Positions 54,085 through 64,000 of a stretch of DNA of 64,000 nucleotides are shown piece after piece. Location of the stretch: NCBI RefSeq assembly GCF_000283155.1, contig NW_004454181.1, positions 20,286,292-20,350,291 on the forward strand, read 5' to 3'. A program made the position numbers and the translations under genes. Below the pieces are notes generated by a model. The model was not told the DNA's origin, did no database searches, and was given only the letters and a program-made list of their open reading frames with translations. The DNA is from Ceratotherium simum simum. Lineage: Eukaryota; Chordata; Mammalia; Perissodactyla; Rhinocerotidae. Numbering within the stretch: position 1 is the stretch's first letter; the number at the start of each line of letters is the position of its first letter.

Positions 54085-54330
54085 TTCTTAACCTACTATG
54101 TAACATGCCCTATGCTGGTGCTTTCATATATGTTATCTAAGTTAATCCTCACAACTACCACATTAATAATAACTACCTGTGATGTGAGTGTCATTATCCC
54201 AATTTTACAGATGAAGAAAATGTGGCTCAAAGAAATTAAATAATTTCCAAGAAGCAATACCAAAATTTAGAATCTTCTTGAAACTTCTAACTCCTAGTTC
54301 ATTGCCCTAGTCTAGCCCCTCCACCATGCT
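54085..54330 (+). mobile_element. MIR SINE
   Basis: AACATGCCCTATGCTGGTGC, TTAATCCTCACAACTACCAC, CCCAATTTTACAGATGAAGA and CATTGCCCTAGTCTAGC follow MIR order. Confidence 0.85.
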
Positions 54331-54379
54331 GTATTTTTGGATTTCAAATTTCAATGGAATAGTGATGTCTAGAGTTGGG

Positions 54380-54575
54380 GGAAATGGGAGAAATAAGAGG
54401 TGACTACTAAAGAATTTGAGATTTCTTTTTGAGGTGATGAAAATGTTCTAAAATTGACTGTGATGATGTTTGCCCAACTCTGTGAACATACTAAATCCAT
54501 TGAATTATACACTTTAAATGGGTGAATTGTATGGTATGTGAATTATATCATAAGAAAGCTGCTACCAAAAAATAA
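54380..54575 (+). mobile_element. L1 3' end
   Basis: GATGATGTTTGCCCAACTCT, TTATACACTTTAAATGGGTG and GTATGGTATGTGAATTATAT are the well-known 3' UTR end of L1MA/L1MB-type elements, followed by an A-rich end. Confidence 0.9.
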
Positions 54576-56306
54576 TATTTAACGGAAGGCTTTCCCCACC
54601 CTGCTATACCAATGAAGTAACAAAAACTTCTCAATTTCTAATAATCAACATATCCTGAGGTTCAAAGGCTATGCTTTGTATATCTTTGTAATCTTATATA
54701 GTAGGCAATAGACAAATGGTTCTTGATAGCAATGATGAAACAGATCCAAATTTCCCCACTGCAATTGGTGGGGAAATGCCCAGTTAAAGGTAGCTGAATG
54801 GAGGTCAAAACCATAATCGCAAGTAAAAATATGTCAGCAAAATTTTCTCTAGCATAGTCCCTCTACCATTTCAAGAATATTCCCCCACTCTCCTCACATT
54901 TCCTCCTCTTCCATCACCACAACCATGATCTTGTGGTTACACAATTTCCTTCAGAGTCAAAATTAGAAATTAACTACAGAAGTTATGGTATTCTCCTGAT
55001 TCTAAGATGTCATCCCTTTAAAATGAATCATGAATTTAATAACAACTTTCCAAGAAATAAAAATGGAACATCCCATTAGTCACACACATTGTACACTAAT
55101 TGAGCATTTCAGAAGTGTTAAAATGTGGGAGTAAATGCATCCTAGGATCAAAGAAATGAAGTAATTCTCATGAAGGTGGTAATCTAGTTAAAGTATGATT
55201 TCTCCATATTTGATGAAAAACAAAATGGTTTTTTTTTTTAGAATCATAGGGGAGATAAACCTTTAATGACAGAAATATAGGCCTGAGACAACAGAACAAA
55301 GAGGGGTATTTATTGTTAAGGTGGAGGAGGCAGCTTCCCAGAATCTATCAAATGCTCAAAGGCCGCGCCCTATTCATTCGTTTTGGCTGGGATGAACCTT
55401 CACCCTCATTTTGCAAGAGTGACAGAGGAATTGGAAAAGGGTGTGGCTTTGGGCACGTGCACTGAAATCTACATGTTCTCAAAGTCCTGGAGAGGTATGC
55501 ACAATTGCTGGGACTTCGTGGCAATTGCCAGTGTGCTGTAGAACTCTCAACAAAAAATTGGTAATTGGACCACCCAAGCTCTGGAGAACTGTGAAGTCTA
55601 GTTTCTCATTGTTCACCAAAAAAATTTCTTTAAAAATGCTACTTAAGAGAGAAGAGAAAGAGAACCAAATTCTGCCTATAAATGAATGCTTTGGCTCTAT
55701 AGTATTAGTCTGTCCGTTGCAAGGATGACTCGGGTTCGAGGTAATGAGGAAATCCTAGCATCTCTGCCCCTGGCTTAATCATAAGAAAGATTTGCCCAGC
55801 CTAGCACTCCTTGATTGCCTTCTGCCTAAAGAAATAAGACCTGGGACCCTCATCACCACCTCAGCAAAAGGGATTAAACAGGGCAGAATATATATCTCTG
55901 CTGGGCTGCTCTTGCCAACAATTTGATTTCTTGAATTCTGAACTACTATACTCCCTGCCTACTCCATCCCCTACTGGATTTGAGACTGCCCAAACCTCAG
56001 GTATTTGCTTGGTGGGAAACGCAGGACAACTCCAAATCATCCATATATCCACATGACTATTTCCTCATGACAAAGGAAATGCAAAATTCCAACCAAATGG
56101 TGATACGATGAGACTTTTGATAATGAGTTCCACGAAGGCAGAAACTAATGTACTTGCTGGAATAGAAGTTGCAGAGATATTTTGCATAGAGATTTTCTGA
56201 GGAAAAAAAATTTAATTATATTATCATATATGAGTTAAAAGTAATTCTAAATTGTAAGCACAGAGGATAATATTATTTTGTTTTATAAATACAGCATATT
56301 ATATAA
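54576..56306. other. Unassigned stretch
   Basis: No gene seen. A few CpGs cluster at 55364-55372 (GGCCGCGCCC) and an E-box, GCACGTGC, lies near 55454. The plus-strand 95-codon frame (55441-55728) has no splice support. Confidence 0.4.
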
Positions 56307-56471
56307 AGTCATGTGCTCATAAGCTTAGTACCATATAGCCTAGGTGTATAGTAAGTGATACCACCTAGGTTTGTGTAAGTGTAAGAACACTCTATGACGG
56401 TCACACAACGACGAAATCGCTTAAAGTTGCATTTCTCAGAACGTATCCCTGTTGTTAAGAGGCACATGACT
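56307..56471. mobile_element. Mariner/Tigger-like MITE with AGTCATGTGC ends
   Basis: Perfect 10-bp terminal inverted repeats: AGTCATGTGC at 56307-56316 and GCACATGACT at 56462-56471. The element can be bounded by TA on both sides, as expected for TcMar elements. The interior CACAACGACGAAATCGCTTA is a recognisable common mammalian DNA-transposon segment; the family name is not assigned. Confidence 0.8.
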
Positions 56472-57150
56472 GTACTGGAATTCAGCAGGAAAGTATATAT
56501 CCTAGATTTATGGTAATATGCTATTAACTTTGAGAAAAATTATAATTCAAATGGCTAGAAAATGTACATTGGTATCAGTGAATATGGGCACACAGCAAGG
56601 TTATGGTAAAGAAGAAATACTCATATTCATATGATTGAGACTGATAGTTGAGGAAACAATTTTTTAAGTCACTTAATAACAAATAATTACAAACAATAGT
56701 ACTTATGTAACTTAACTTTATTTTAACTTTAGACACATAAATGTACATTTGCTCATTCACATACATTCTCATTCATTGAGAATAGGTCTGTTGATTGAAA
56801 TTGGTCATTTTCTTTTTTTTCATAAACACATAGTGCAATGTTTACAATTTCCAGTTTAGGTTTCCTTGAAGAGTGATGAGATCTTAAAGACACTTATGAA
56901 GAAATATGAGTGGTAGCAGAAGCCTTGGTTTTTACGACACTGTTATACCAATCTTTAACAGTTATTTCTCACTCTCTAATTCACTAGCTATATACATATT
57001 TTTAATGATCCCTGAATGAGTCTCTACAAAATATTCAATCTTATCCTTACATATACACTAACTTTATTTTTACACATGTATGTCATTGGATTTATCACTA
57101 GCAAACAATGGATAATTTCTCTGCATTCCGTGAAATAGTGCATTGTAGTC
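56472..57150. other. Unassigned AT-rich stretch
   Basis: No gene or named repeat recognised. Confidence 0.4.
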
Positions 57151-57154
57151 GAAA

Positions 57155-57200
57155 AAGAAAGGGCAGCTGTATGTCAATTATATCTCAATAAAACTGGAAA
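57155..57200 (+). mobile_element. L1 3' terminus, very short
   Basis: GTATGTCAATTATATCTCAA and TAAAACTGGAAAAAAC are the last bases of a common L1 3' end with its A-rich tail. Confidence 0.7.
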
Positions 57201-57394
57201 AAACAAACAGGCAAGCATACAAACAGTAGCTTTGTAGTCCTACCTTAGAATGGGAAAAAAATACAATTAAACTGACGTGTATGGGTTCCAAAGAAACTAA
57301 CAGGATGGCAAGTGTGGACTTATTTGTTTAAATATACATGACAGTGTGAAGTAAAAGAATGTATAACAAATTAAGCAGGTGAAAAAAAAAAAGA

Positions 57395-57535
57395 GCAGAG
57401 TGCTCAGAAACATAAGACCCAGTTCAAGTGCCTGCTATATCTCTTTCTAGCAGTGTGACCTAGAACAATCCAGTGCAGCTTTCTGGAGCTTGGGTTCTCC
57501 CTCAAAAAAATGAGATGGTAGTCCAAGATATGGAA
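57395..57535 (-). mobile_element. MIR SINE, antisense
   Basis: CAGTTCAAGTGCCTGCTATA, TAGCAGTGTGACCTAGAACA and TTCTCCCTCAAAAAAATGAG are in reversed MIR order. Confidence 0.75.
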
Positions 57536-58844
57536 CTTTCAAACTACAATCCTACGAGTTTTGTGAACCCACTCCCAGTAGACAGATGCCCTATCCTAAC
57601 GGAGGAATGTGAGGCACACATGCACCCACATGCACACACACTCCATACATAGCAGCTCGAGGCTATCTGGGTAAGATTTTCTTTGTTTTCTGACCTAAAA
57701 AATTGAAAACCACTGGTAGATGACATCAGAGTTCAGGGCAGCTCTAACTTTCTGTTTCTTCCTTCCATACCGCCATTTGTGCAGAAGAAAAAATATGAGT
57801 TGTTGATGGTGTCTATTGTGAACATTGCAAAACTGAACAGTCAACTATCAGGAGCTGCTGGAATTAAGCCTCTCTCTACACACAAGATCCCTCACAACTC
57901 TGCACATGCTTAAGATTTAAAATGTGCAGCCTAATTAGCAGAGGAAAAAAAAAAACCTGGCTGCTTAACTTCAGCATTGCCTTCAAATTGTATTCCCATT
58001 TGCAAAGTTTACCACTGGATTTTTTTCAGATGTATTTGACATTGTATTTCCCTGTTAAGGCTAAGCTCAATAAAAAAGAAAAAGAGGAAGAAAGAGAGAG
58101 AAAAAGAAAGAACCAAGCAAGCGGTTATGTAGGAGGATAGACAAGAACAGCTTGATAAAGATCACTGGAAGATTGCTGCCTCTAGAAAGCTCAGGAGCCT
58201 TGTAATAAATAACCCTGTATAAATCTAAAGAGATTTGAAATGCTTAACTAGTTTTTAAATATGAGCAAATACACATACACACAGCAGTCTAATATGCTTT
58301 AGCATCAATCATATCCTGAACACTATAAAAATGTCCTATTATTGGAGTTCACAACAATTTAACAGCTTGGATAGATTATATTCCCAGCAAAAGGAGGCTA
58401 CAATGCAAGGTTCAAGTTCCTGAAGTTTAGACAGTTTTAGGACATTAAAAAAATTTCCCATAGGAAAAATTAATTTCTCTCAAACGAAAAACAAGGAGTG
58501 AGAATTTCTTCAATTAATCCCATGTTTTGGACAGAGACAGTGGAAATTCTTAGTCTCATAGGTGACTTTTGCAGAAAAGCTTAAACCAGCATTTTCCCAG
58601 GAGGCCATATCCAGGTCTGTTAGAAGTGTATTAGCCTGAAAAAATGTAGAAAATTTGCATATTCATTGAGCAAAGTTTACATAAACTGACAAGGTTCATA
58701 CAGTTGATTCTCGGGCACTTTTCAAGTTCACATTTTATTGCTGCTACCTTTAAGTTAGTCAGTTTGAAAGTGCATTCATCTACATTCCTTCTCACTCAGC
58801 TAATATTACTGTCTTGGGTCCCCTGAGGGGAGGCATATTACTTA
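57536..58844. other. Unassigned stretch with a polypurine tract
   Basis: No gene or named repeat seen apart from the polypurine run listed at 58071-58113. Confidence 0.4.
58071..58113 (+). repeat. Polypurine (GA-rich) tract
   Basis: About 43 bases of only A and G on the plus strand. Such tracts can form triplex DNA; no function is implied here. Confidence 0.85.
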
Positions 58845-58990
58845 ATTCATAGAATCAGAGGTAGGATTATGAGATGTGAGAGTTGAAAGGGTTTTGTTCT
58901 CTACCCCTCTGATATACAGAATTAGGGAAATAATAGCAAGGTCATCTGAAATTTTCCTACGGCCCCTCAGAGCTAATGAACCACAGCTTG
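58845..58990 (+). mobile_element. MIR3-like SINE, diverged
   Basis: TCATAGAATCAGAGGTAGGA, AGAGTTGAAAGGGTTTTGTT and CTACCCCTCTGATATACAGA resemble the MIR3-type block. Its right end (GAACCACAGCTTGGAAAGC) may instead be an hAT terminus. Confidence 0.5.
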
Positions 58991-59034
58991 GAAAGCATTG
59001 ACCTAAAGGGGAAAAATGTACAGAAATCCACCTA

Positions 59035-59250
59035 AGAGTGAGTTTAGAGCATGGGCTTTGGAGTCAAATAGTAGTGGGTCCTTGTCCCAGCTCTGCTTTT
59101 CACTAACCGCAATCTGGTGAGTTACTGAACCTTTCAGATGCTTTATTTTCTCATCTGTAAAATGGGGATTATATTAAAGACTGTTTCATAGGATTGTGCA
59201 AATTAAAGGAGATGCCTGTAAAGTGTTTACTGTAATGCCTAGACTTAGTT
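59035..59250 (-). mobile_element. MIR SINE, antisense
   Basis: GGGCTTTGGAGTCAAATAGT, GTCCCAGCTCTGCTTTTCAC, CTCATCTGTAAAATGGGGAT and GGATTGTGCAAATTAAAGGA are reversed MIR landmarks. Confidence 0.9.
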
Positions 59251-59779
59251 CATTATCATTTTAGAATCATTAACTCTGTCCTTTGCTGCATGACTCTGAC
59301 GTTTAATAGAATCAAAGGGCTCCTACAGAGAGAGAACTTCTTCTAACTGAGTAAACTTCCATAATCAAACCTTTCATGTTCCACATCAGCAGAAGTAAGA
59401 TTATTTCTAGAGTAGAATTCATATACCCTAAAAAAAATTTTTTTTTAATAAACTAAGGTTATACGTTATTAATCCAGTTGCCAAATCACCAGCACCTCCT
59501 CCCCATCATCCTTCAACAGTGAACTAGATCACAATGCCCTTGTGTACCACCTCAGAGCCCCCCAATAATTTTCATGGTCATTACCCTTGTCCATACCCAC
59601 TTTAAAAAAAGAAGCAAATGAGTCTGAGCCATTACAGGAACAAGGGTACAATCAGGCATTGATTATTTTCCCCCTAACAGCTCTTCCATGTTATAAAAGA
59701 GGATAAAGAAACAAAATTCAGCAGCTAGGGAAGAGAGGATGTTAGACCCATCCCTTGGCTGATTTTAATTTGAGGCACT
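59251..59779. other. Unassigned stretch
   Basis: No gene or named repeat recognised. Confidence 0.4.
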
Positions 59780-60440
59780 TCAGTATGGTTACTTCTCAGA
59801 GTCATTGAAGGCTAATGGTGCAATCTGATTTTGCCTAGATGAATTTCCCATGACAAACGATATTGGCTCATCATTTGTGGTCGTGACTGAGTGCCAGTAT
59901 TTTTCTTCCTCCAAAGCTTGGGTAGGACAGCATGGATCTCTTATGTTCCTTGGGACATTTGTTTCCAATTTTGCAAATACTGTGAATGTGGTTATTTTTG
60001 TAGCTCTGTTAGGAAAGTACATGGCATTTGGTTTTTCTTGTTGGAGTTAATTATAAATCATTAGGGTTCCAGTGCCCACAACAAAGTCCTTGGACCTTGA
60101 AGCTCAATCACTGGTGATTGCGATAGTCCTACCCACAGCCCCCCACCTCTTGCTAAATCCTCCATTTCTCATTATGAAGCAGGAGGGAGGAGGGGGTGTT
60201 ATTTTAAGATGTTTTTATTGGCTTCTAAATGTGAAGCTTTGGTTCCAAGGTCTTCTTTTTCCCCAGAGCAAGATAAACTTTTTTGGGTTGTAAATCATGA
60301 GACTTTTGCATCACTTGACAGAGTCCATGTTTAAAAGTCATTCCAATCGCCTCTCTGATGACTTAAGAAGTGCGGAGAGTTGCCTATGCATCATGAAAAG
60401 GACCCTTTCAGCAGCACTGGGCCTAGGCCCAGATCTGTTC
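59780..60440. promoter_or_regulatory. Candidate conserved noncoding element
   Basis: About 660 bases free of recognisable repeats in a repeat-dense neighbourhood. It carries homeodomain-like AGTTAATTATAAATCATTAG (60045-60064) and E-box-like CACTTGACAG (60312). Overlapping frames on both strands look like chance. Function is inferred from repeat exclusion and motif content only. Confidence 0.3.
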
Positions 60441-60945
60441 CTTTAGGATGATAAATTATTTCTATTTTTATGCCCTCCCCACTTCCATCTCTCATTTATA
60501 GAAAACAGCATTGTGACCTGACCAGTAACTTTAGGACTAGCCACTGGCAAAACTGGGAGGCCCAAGATGGGAAGGCTCAAAATGGAGGGCTCTGCCTCCA
60601 CCTCTGAACTGACACCTCTTCCTGCCCACAGCCAGGCACCCACATCCTTGGGCTGCCCCAAGTCCCCTGCTGTAATTACCCATCCCATCTCACTCTCCAG
60701 GGCAGCACCCATAGTCTCAAGTTTTTCCCATTAAAATATCCCTATTCTGAATGTCATTTTCCCATAGGGCTCCATTTCCTGCTAGATAGCAAATGGGTAA
60801 TCTAATTTAAAAAAATTTTAAAAACCTGCATTCATGTATCAATAGGTGCCAACCGAATAATGAAATGAGGAGGAGACTTGTCTTCTGCTTTATTTTAACC
60901 TCCAAATCCTCTCCTCATTCAAGGCTTTCTTTGGTTGAATCAGAG
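60441..60945. other. Unassigned stretch
   Basis: No gene or named repeat recognised. Confidence 0.4.
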
Positions 60946-60949
60946 TGGG

Positions 60950-61047
60950 TGGCTGACACTCTCTCTCGTTCATCTCTATCCCCAACACCTGGAACAGTAC
61001 CTGGCACCCAGCAGGCGTCAAGAACTATTTGATGAATGAATGAGGAC
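60950..61047 (+). mobile_element. L2 3' end
   Basis: CATCTCTATCCCCAACACCT, GGAACAGTACCTGGCACCCA and CTATTTGATGAATGAATGA form a clear L2 3' terminus. Confidence 0.85.
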
Positions 61048-61159
61048 CCATCCAACTTCTCCTTCCTTACCACTCCCCTGGCAGACCCTGGGGGTGCTCT
61101 TGGAGCAGAGCTTGCATGCCATGGAGTTAATGAAATATATTCAAAGAGCACCCTAGAAT

Positions 61160-61345
61160 GCTGACCCTGAAGATCACTTAGTCCCACCTCCCCACTTCAT
61201 AGATGAGGAAACCAAAGCAGAGAGAGGCGAAGTTTCCTGCCCAAGGTCACACAGTGAGTGACTCTGTAACAGAATCTGATTCAGGTCCTCGACTCCCAGA
61301 TCAGGACTCATTCCCCCACGGTCTACTGCCCCATTCTGCACTTTT
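61160..61345 (+). mobile_element. MIR-type SINE
   Basis: TAGATGAGGAAACCAAAGCA, TGCCCAAGGTCACACAGTGA and CTGATTCAGGTCCTCGACTC are MIR/MIR3 landmarks. Confidence 0.88.
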
Positions 61346-61424
61346 TAACATAAGCCTTCTTGAGAAGGATAACTTTAGGCAGATGTCCTCAACAGTTTCC
61401 TAATGAAGATTTACTTGTTATCAC

Positions 61425-61448
61425 TCACACACACACACACACACACAC
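61425..61448. repeat. (CA)n dinucleotide microsatellite
   Basis: About 12 uninterrupted CA units. Confidence 0.95.
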
Positions 61449-61611
61449 TAAACAAGCCTTCTGATTATGGAAGGAGCAAGAGTATCAGAAAATAGAAGTT
61501 CTGGACCTGAAAGTCCCTCCTCACCCTTTCTACCCCCAGGAATCCCCACAACCTAGAGATACAACCATGACAATTAGCTTGAAAGCAAACACATAGAGCT
61601 TAGAGATGGTC

Positions 61612-61990
61612 TTAGTGTGGCTTCCCCTCAAAAGCAGACCCCAAGATAAGGATTTCAGGAGGTGATCCCAGGAAGCACTGTGAGGAAATGGGGAGGAAGT
61701 AGGCAGAGAAAGGTGGAAAGCCCACTAAGGACTTGTTGGTGAGCAGATTACCACTAAGGGCTATGGTAGCCTCAGTCTCATCTGGGATCCTTTGAGGGGC
61801 TGTGTAAACATACCTCAGAATAGTCCCACTAAGGGTAGGGAAGCTGGGGTATTTATCCTCCAATTCTTGTCCCACATCAGGAGAAAACTGGTAAGAGGTG
61901 TTAACTCTCTGGCACTCTTGGCCTGTTCCACATGGTGCCCATCGTCTCTGCAGCCAGAGAGCCCATGCGGGCAACAGCAGGGGCCCTCAG
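61612..61990 (-). repeat. Old interspersed repeat, family not named (copy 3 of 4)
   Basis: CTCAAAAGCAGACCCCAAGA, TAAGGATTTCAGGAGGTGAT and CCCAGGAAGCACTGTGAGGA are the start of the reversed form of the family best seen at 48520-49205. A 120-codon minus-strand frame lies in it and is a by-product. Confidence 0.55.
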
Positions 61991-62154
61991 CCCGTAAGGC
62001 AATAAACAGGTGATCAAAAACTACCACTATTCAAAAAAAAAGAGTGACTTACTCTTGAGAAAGGCCTGTGCAGGGTTGGAGGTGGAGTTTTAGCGGCACA
62101 ATGAAATGATATGAAACTGGGTGGGAGGCTGCCCTCATCCTCAAATAGTATCCT

Positions 62155-62412
62155 TATTCCTAGAAGGCTCTTCCCCCTGCTCAGTCTTCAGGTCTCAGCT
62201 TAAGAAAAAAGTCTGTTGGGGAGGCCTTCCCTGACCTGTTCTCATGCCCTTCCCTTTGGTAACACTCTTGCTTATAAACACATATTCGGTGTCCATCTTC
62301 CCCCATAGACTCTATATTCTGAGTGCAGGAACATGTCTGTCTTACTCACTTCTATGCTGCCAGCATCTAGCACAAGCCTGAACATAACCTTCTATGTTGA
62401 ATAAATTTCTGC
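62155..62412 (+). mobile_element. L2 3' region
   Basis: CAGTCTTCAGGTCTCAGCTT, GGGGAGGCCTTCCCTGACCT, GACTCTATATTCTGAGTGCA and GCCAGCATCTAGCACAAGCC follow the L2 3' consensus. Confidence 0.9.
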
Positions 62413-62858
62413 TATGTGTGTCGTTGCAGCTCGTATTTAATTGTAGCTTGATTGTGGGTTGTATTTGTTTAGCGTGAATGGATTGAATTAGGCCTCCGAG
62501 TTCATTTTTGCCTGCTTTATACTTGGTCAACTGAGCTTTTTCTGTGGATGGTAGGTGAGGCTGTTCCTCAAAGAAGCTTAAGTCAATAAAAACTCAGGTG
62601 AGAGGATCTCATCAAGTTTCATTAAAGGAAATTTGCTAAAACTTGCTCCATCTAACCTCTTTACTATCAGGACATGTTTATAAAGCATAGGGGTTACCAC
62701 TATAAAGGATTTAATCAGGTTTCCTCTTGAGAGAATGAAAAGTTAGCTTCCTTATAGAGTAAGCTGTATGATATCACTGCCTGTTCTGGGAAGGACAAGC
62801 CTATTCTACTTCACGACTAGCATTTTCTCTGGATTTTATTTCTTGGGCCCTTTTACAG
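62413..62858. other. Unassigned stretch
   Basis: No gene or named repeat. It ends in a pyrimidine-rich run, CTTGGGCCCTTTTACAG, that looks like a splice acceptor. Confidence 0.4.
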
Positions 62859-63037
62859 CTGCTGGCAACAGCCATGAGGAGGGGACTGGCAGATTGGCTG
62901 CCCCCCGACACAGTGGAGGGAGAAGGGACAGCAGAAATGGAGAAGAACTTGAGTCACTCTTAGGGGACCATCTCCAATTTTCTGCCAATGTGTTTTTGGT
63001 CAAGACAAATAACAGTAACTCACTCATACTAACTCAA
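62859..63037 (+). other. Candidate exon, uncertain
   Basis: An acceptor-like TTTTACAG ends at 62858. The longest open frame of the window (62768-63283, 171 codons) covers the segment. A second frame starts at ATG 62874 (MRRGLADWLPPD) and stops at 62961-62963. A modest donor shape, CTCAA|GTAAAG, lies at 63038. The two frames conflict, neither resembles a known family, and the long frame also runs through the supposed intron upstream. It may be a lncRNA exon, part of an old repeat, or chance. Confidence 0.15.
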
Positions 63038-63639
63038 GTAAAGGGTAGAGGTGGTTATCCTTTAAGGATAAACAAATGCCTTATGGGAAAGCAGGAGAAT
63101 TTGAACAACCAGAACTCAGGAAAGGCAAGAAACAAGGCACCTTTGGGGTTTGTCCTCTTAACACTGTTTCTCCTCTCTCTCTCCTTCATTCTCCATATTC
63201 CTCTCTCTCACAACCAGCTCGTTCATGATTTCTGCTTGAACACAGCCATCATGTGTTCTTTCCTTCATATATTAACATTTTAATTCTAGCTCCTACTGCT
63301 AACCGGCAACTGGCTCTTTGTTTCTCAATTCCATATCCCCAAAAGAGGAATCTGACCTGCCCTGCTTGTTTGAATTGGGATAAACTCCAAGAACAAGACA
63401 TAGGTTATTGACAAGCCCATAGGCAATGCTAACTTTGAGATAAGTTTGGACACTGTCCAATCAGTGTGGTAGGAAAGAGAGAGTTCCAGGGCACAGAAGA
63501 TAGACATGCCCACTAAGGTAAGGGTGAAGGCAGAATTTCCTAAGAAAGGAGTATAGATGGTACAAACAACCCAAAATATTAACTGCCCTAATCCTCTCCC
63601 AACAGGGGCAGGCAGCTGGTAGCTAAGGATGCAGAAATT
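63038..63639. other. Unassigned stretch with a CT-rich patch
   Basis: A pyrimidine-rich run lies at about 63163-63210. No gene or named repeat is seen. Confidence 0.35.
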
Positions 63640-64000
63640 TAAATCTTTTTAAGACAGTTGTATCAGAGCCTCTCCTCCACTGTTCCTGTGCAGGCTGACC
63701 ACTTCCAACTACAAGCATCTGTGACTCTCTGCCTGGGGCTTTTGCTAGTCATAGGTGCACACTCAAGGCAAGCCAGAGGTGCCTGGTTGTTGACAGCACC
63801 AGGAGTAGTCTTCAATCAGCAACAAATAGGAGTTGGTAAATACCCCAGAGGCTTTGGCCCTTGGATGGGACAACTCTGAGGCATGTTCTACACTTTCTCC
63901 CAGAGGTCCAGGCTATGACTGAGCCACAGTTGCCCACAGACATAAGGTGCTCAATAACATAGCCTGTATTGGCTTCCTTTCCTTCCTTGTCTCACTTCTC
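63640..64000 (+). repeat. Old interspersed repeat, family not named (copy 4 of 4, cut by window end)
   Basis: GGGACAACTCTGAGGCATGT, CTACACTTTCTCCCAGAGG and CACAGTTGCCCACAGACAT parallel 48670-49060 in the same order. It lies inverted relative to the copy at 61612-61990. Confidence 0.5.

Noticed and set aside
61612..61974. 120-codon minus-strand frame as a gene
   Set aside because: It lies within a copy of an old interspersed repeat.
1..64000. CRISPR array, operon, prophage or other prokaryotic feature
   Set aside because: No regularly spaced direct repeats, ribosome binding sites or dense coding are present; the repeat content is mammalian throughout.

Overview
The window is mammalian nuclear DNA from an odd-toed ungulate (Perissodactyla). 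The diagnostic signal is fifteen ERE-type SINEs: tRNA-derived elements that begin GGCCGGCCC and carry tails such as GATGTTAGCTCAGGG. They are the hallmark short repeats of the horse family and its relatives. Horse or ass is the most likely source, but rhinoceros or tapir cannot be excluded from this window alone. Around them lies the usual older mammalian repeat background: MIR, L2, L1M, MaLR LTRs, hAT-Charlie and mariner-type MITEs. GC content is low, CpG is depleted and no dense exon structure is seen.

No protein-coding gene can be called with confidence. The open reading frames are short (171 codons at most) and most fall in repeats. The best-supported relic of coding sequence is reverse transcriptase from an L2 element on the minus strand near 4.4-4.6 kb. 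Four places combine a strong splice acceptor with an open frame and are listed as low-confidence candidate exons: 15,901; 41,117-41,187, which has both splice sites; 46,388-46,640 on the minus strand, which has both splice sites and 84 open codons; and 62,859. If real, they could belong to a large gene, an intron-embedded transcript or a lncRNA.

Layout. 0-7 kb holds L1 fragments, a MaLR LTR, two consecutive antisense L2 copies and five EREs. 7-17 kb holds no ERE and carries MIR/L2 fragments, an hAT element inserted in an L2 with a perfect 8-bp target duplication, and a 1.2-kb L1M 3' end. 17.8-18.8 kb is repeat-free and keeps 14 CpGs in about 270 bp next to a homeodomain-type TAATTAGATTA motif; it is the best candidate for a conserved regulatory element. 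19-36 kb is MIR-rich, with EREs nested in MIRs, palindromic MITEs, a second MaLR LTR and a head-to-head ERE pair. 36-44 kb holds further repeat-free stretches (37.8-38.1 kb especially), an ERV-like LTR with an internal duplication, and candidate exon sequence. 45-49 kb holds long composite EREs; one of them contains a 135-base run of N. 49-64 kb again lacks EREs and carries L2, L1, MIR, a mariner-like MITE and a repeat-poor stretch at 59.8-60.4 kb.

Overall the window reads as intergenic or intronic gene-poor DNA with several possible long-range regulatory elements. Repeat names come from recognising consensus features by eye. Boundaries without a stated target-site duplication (TSD) are approximate to about 10-30 bases. 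Several old repeat families are described but not named because their family could not be fixed with certainty.
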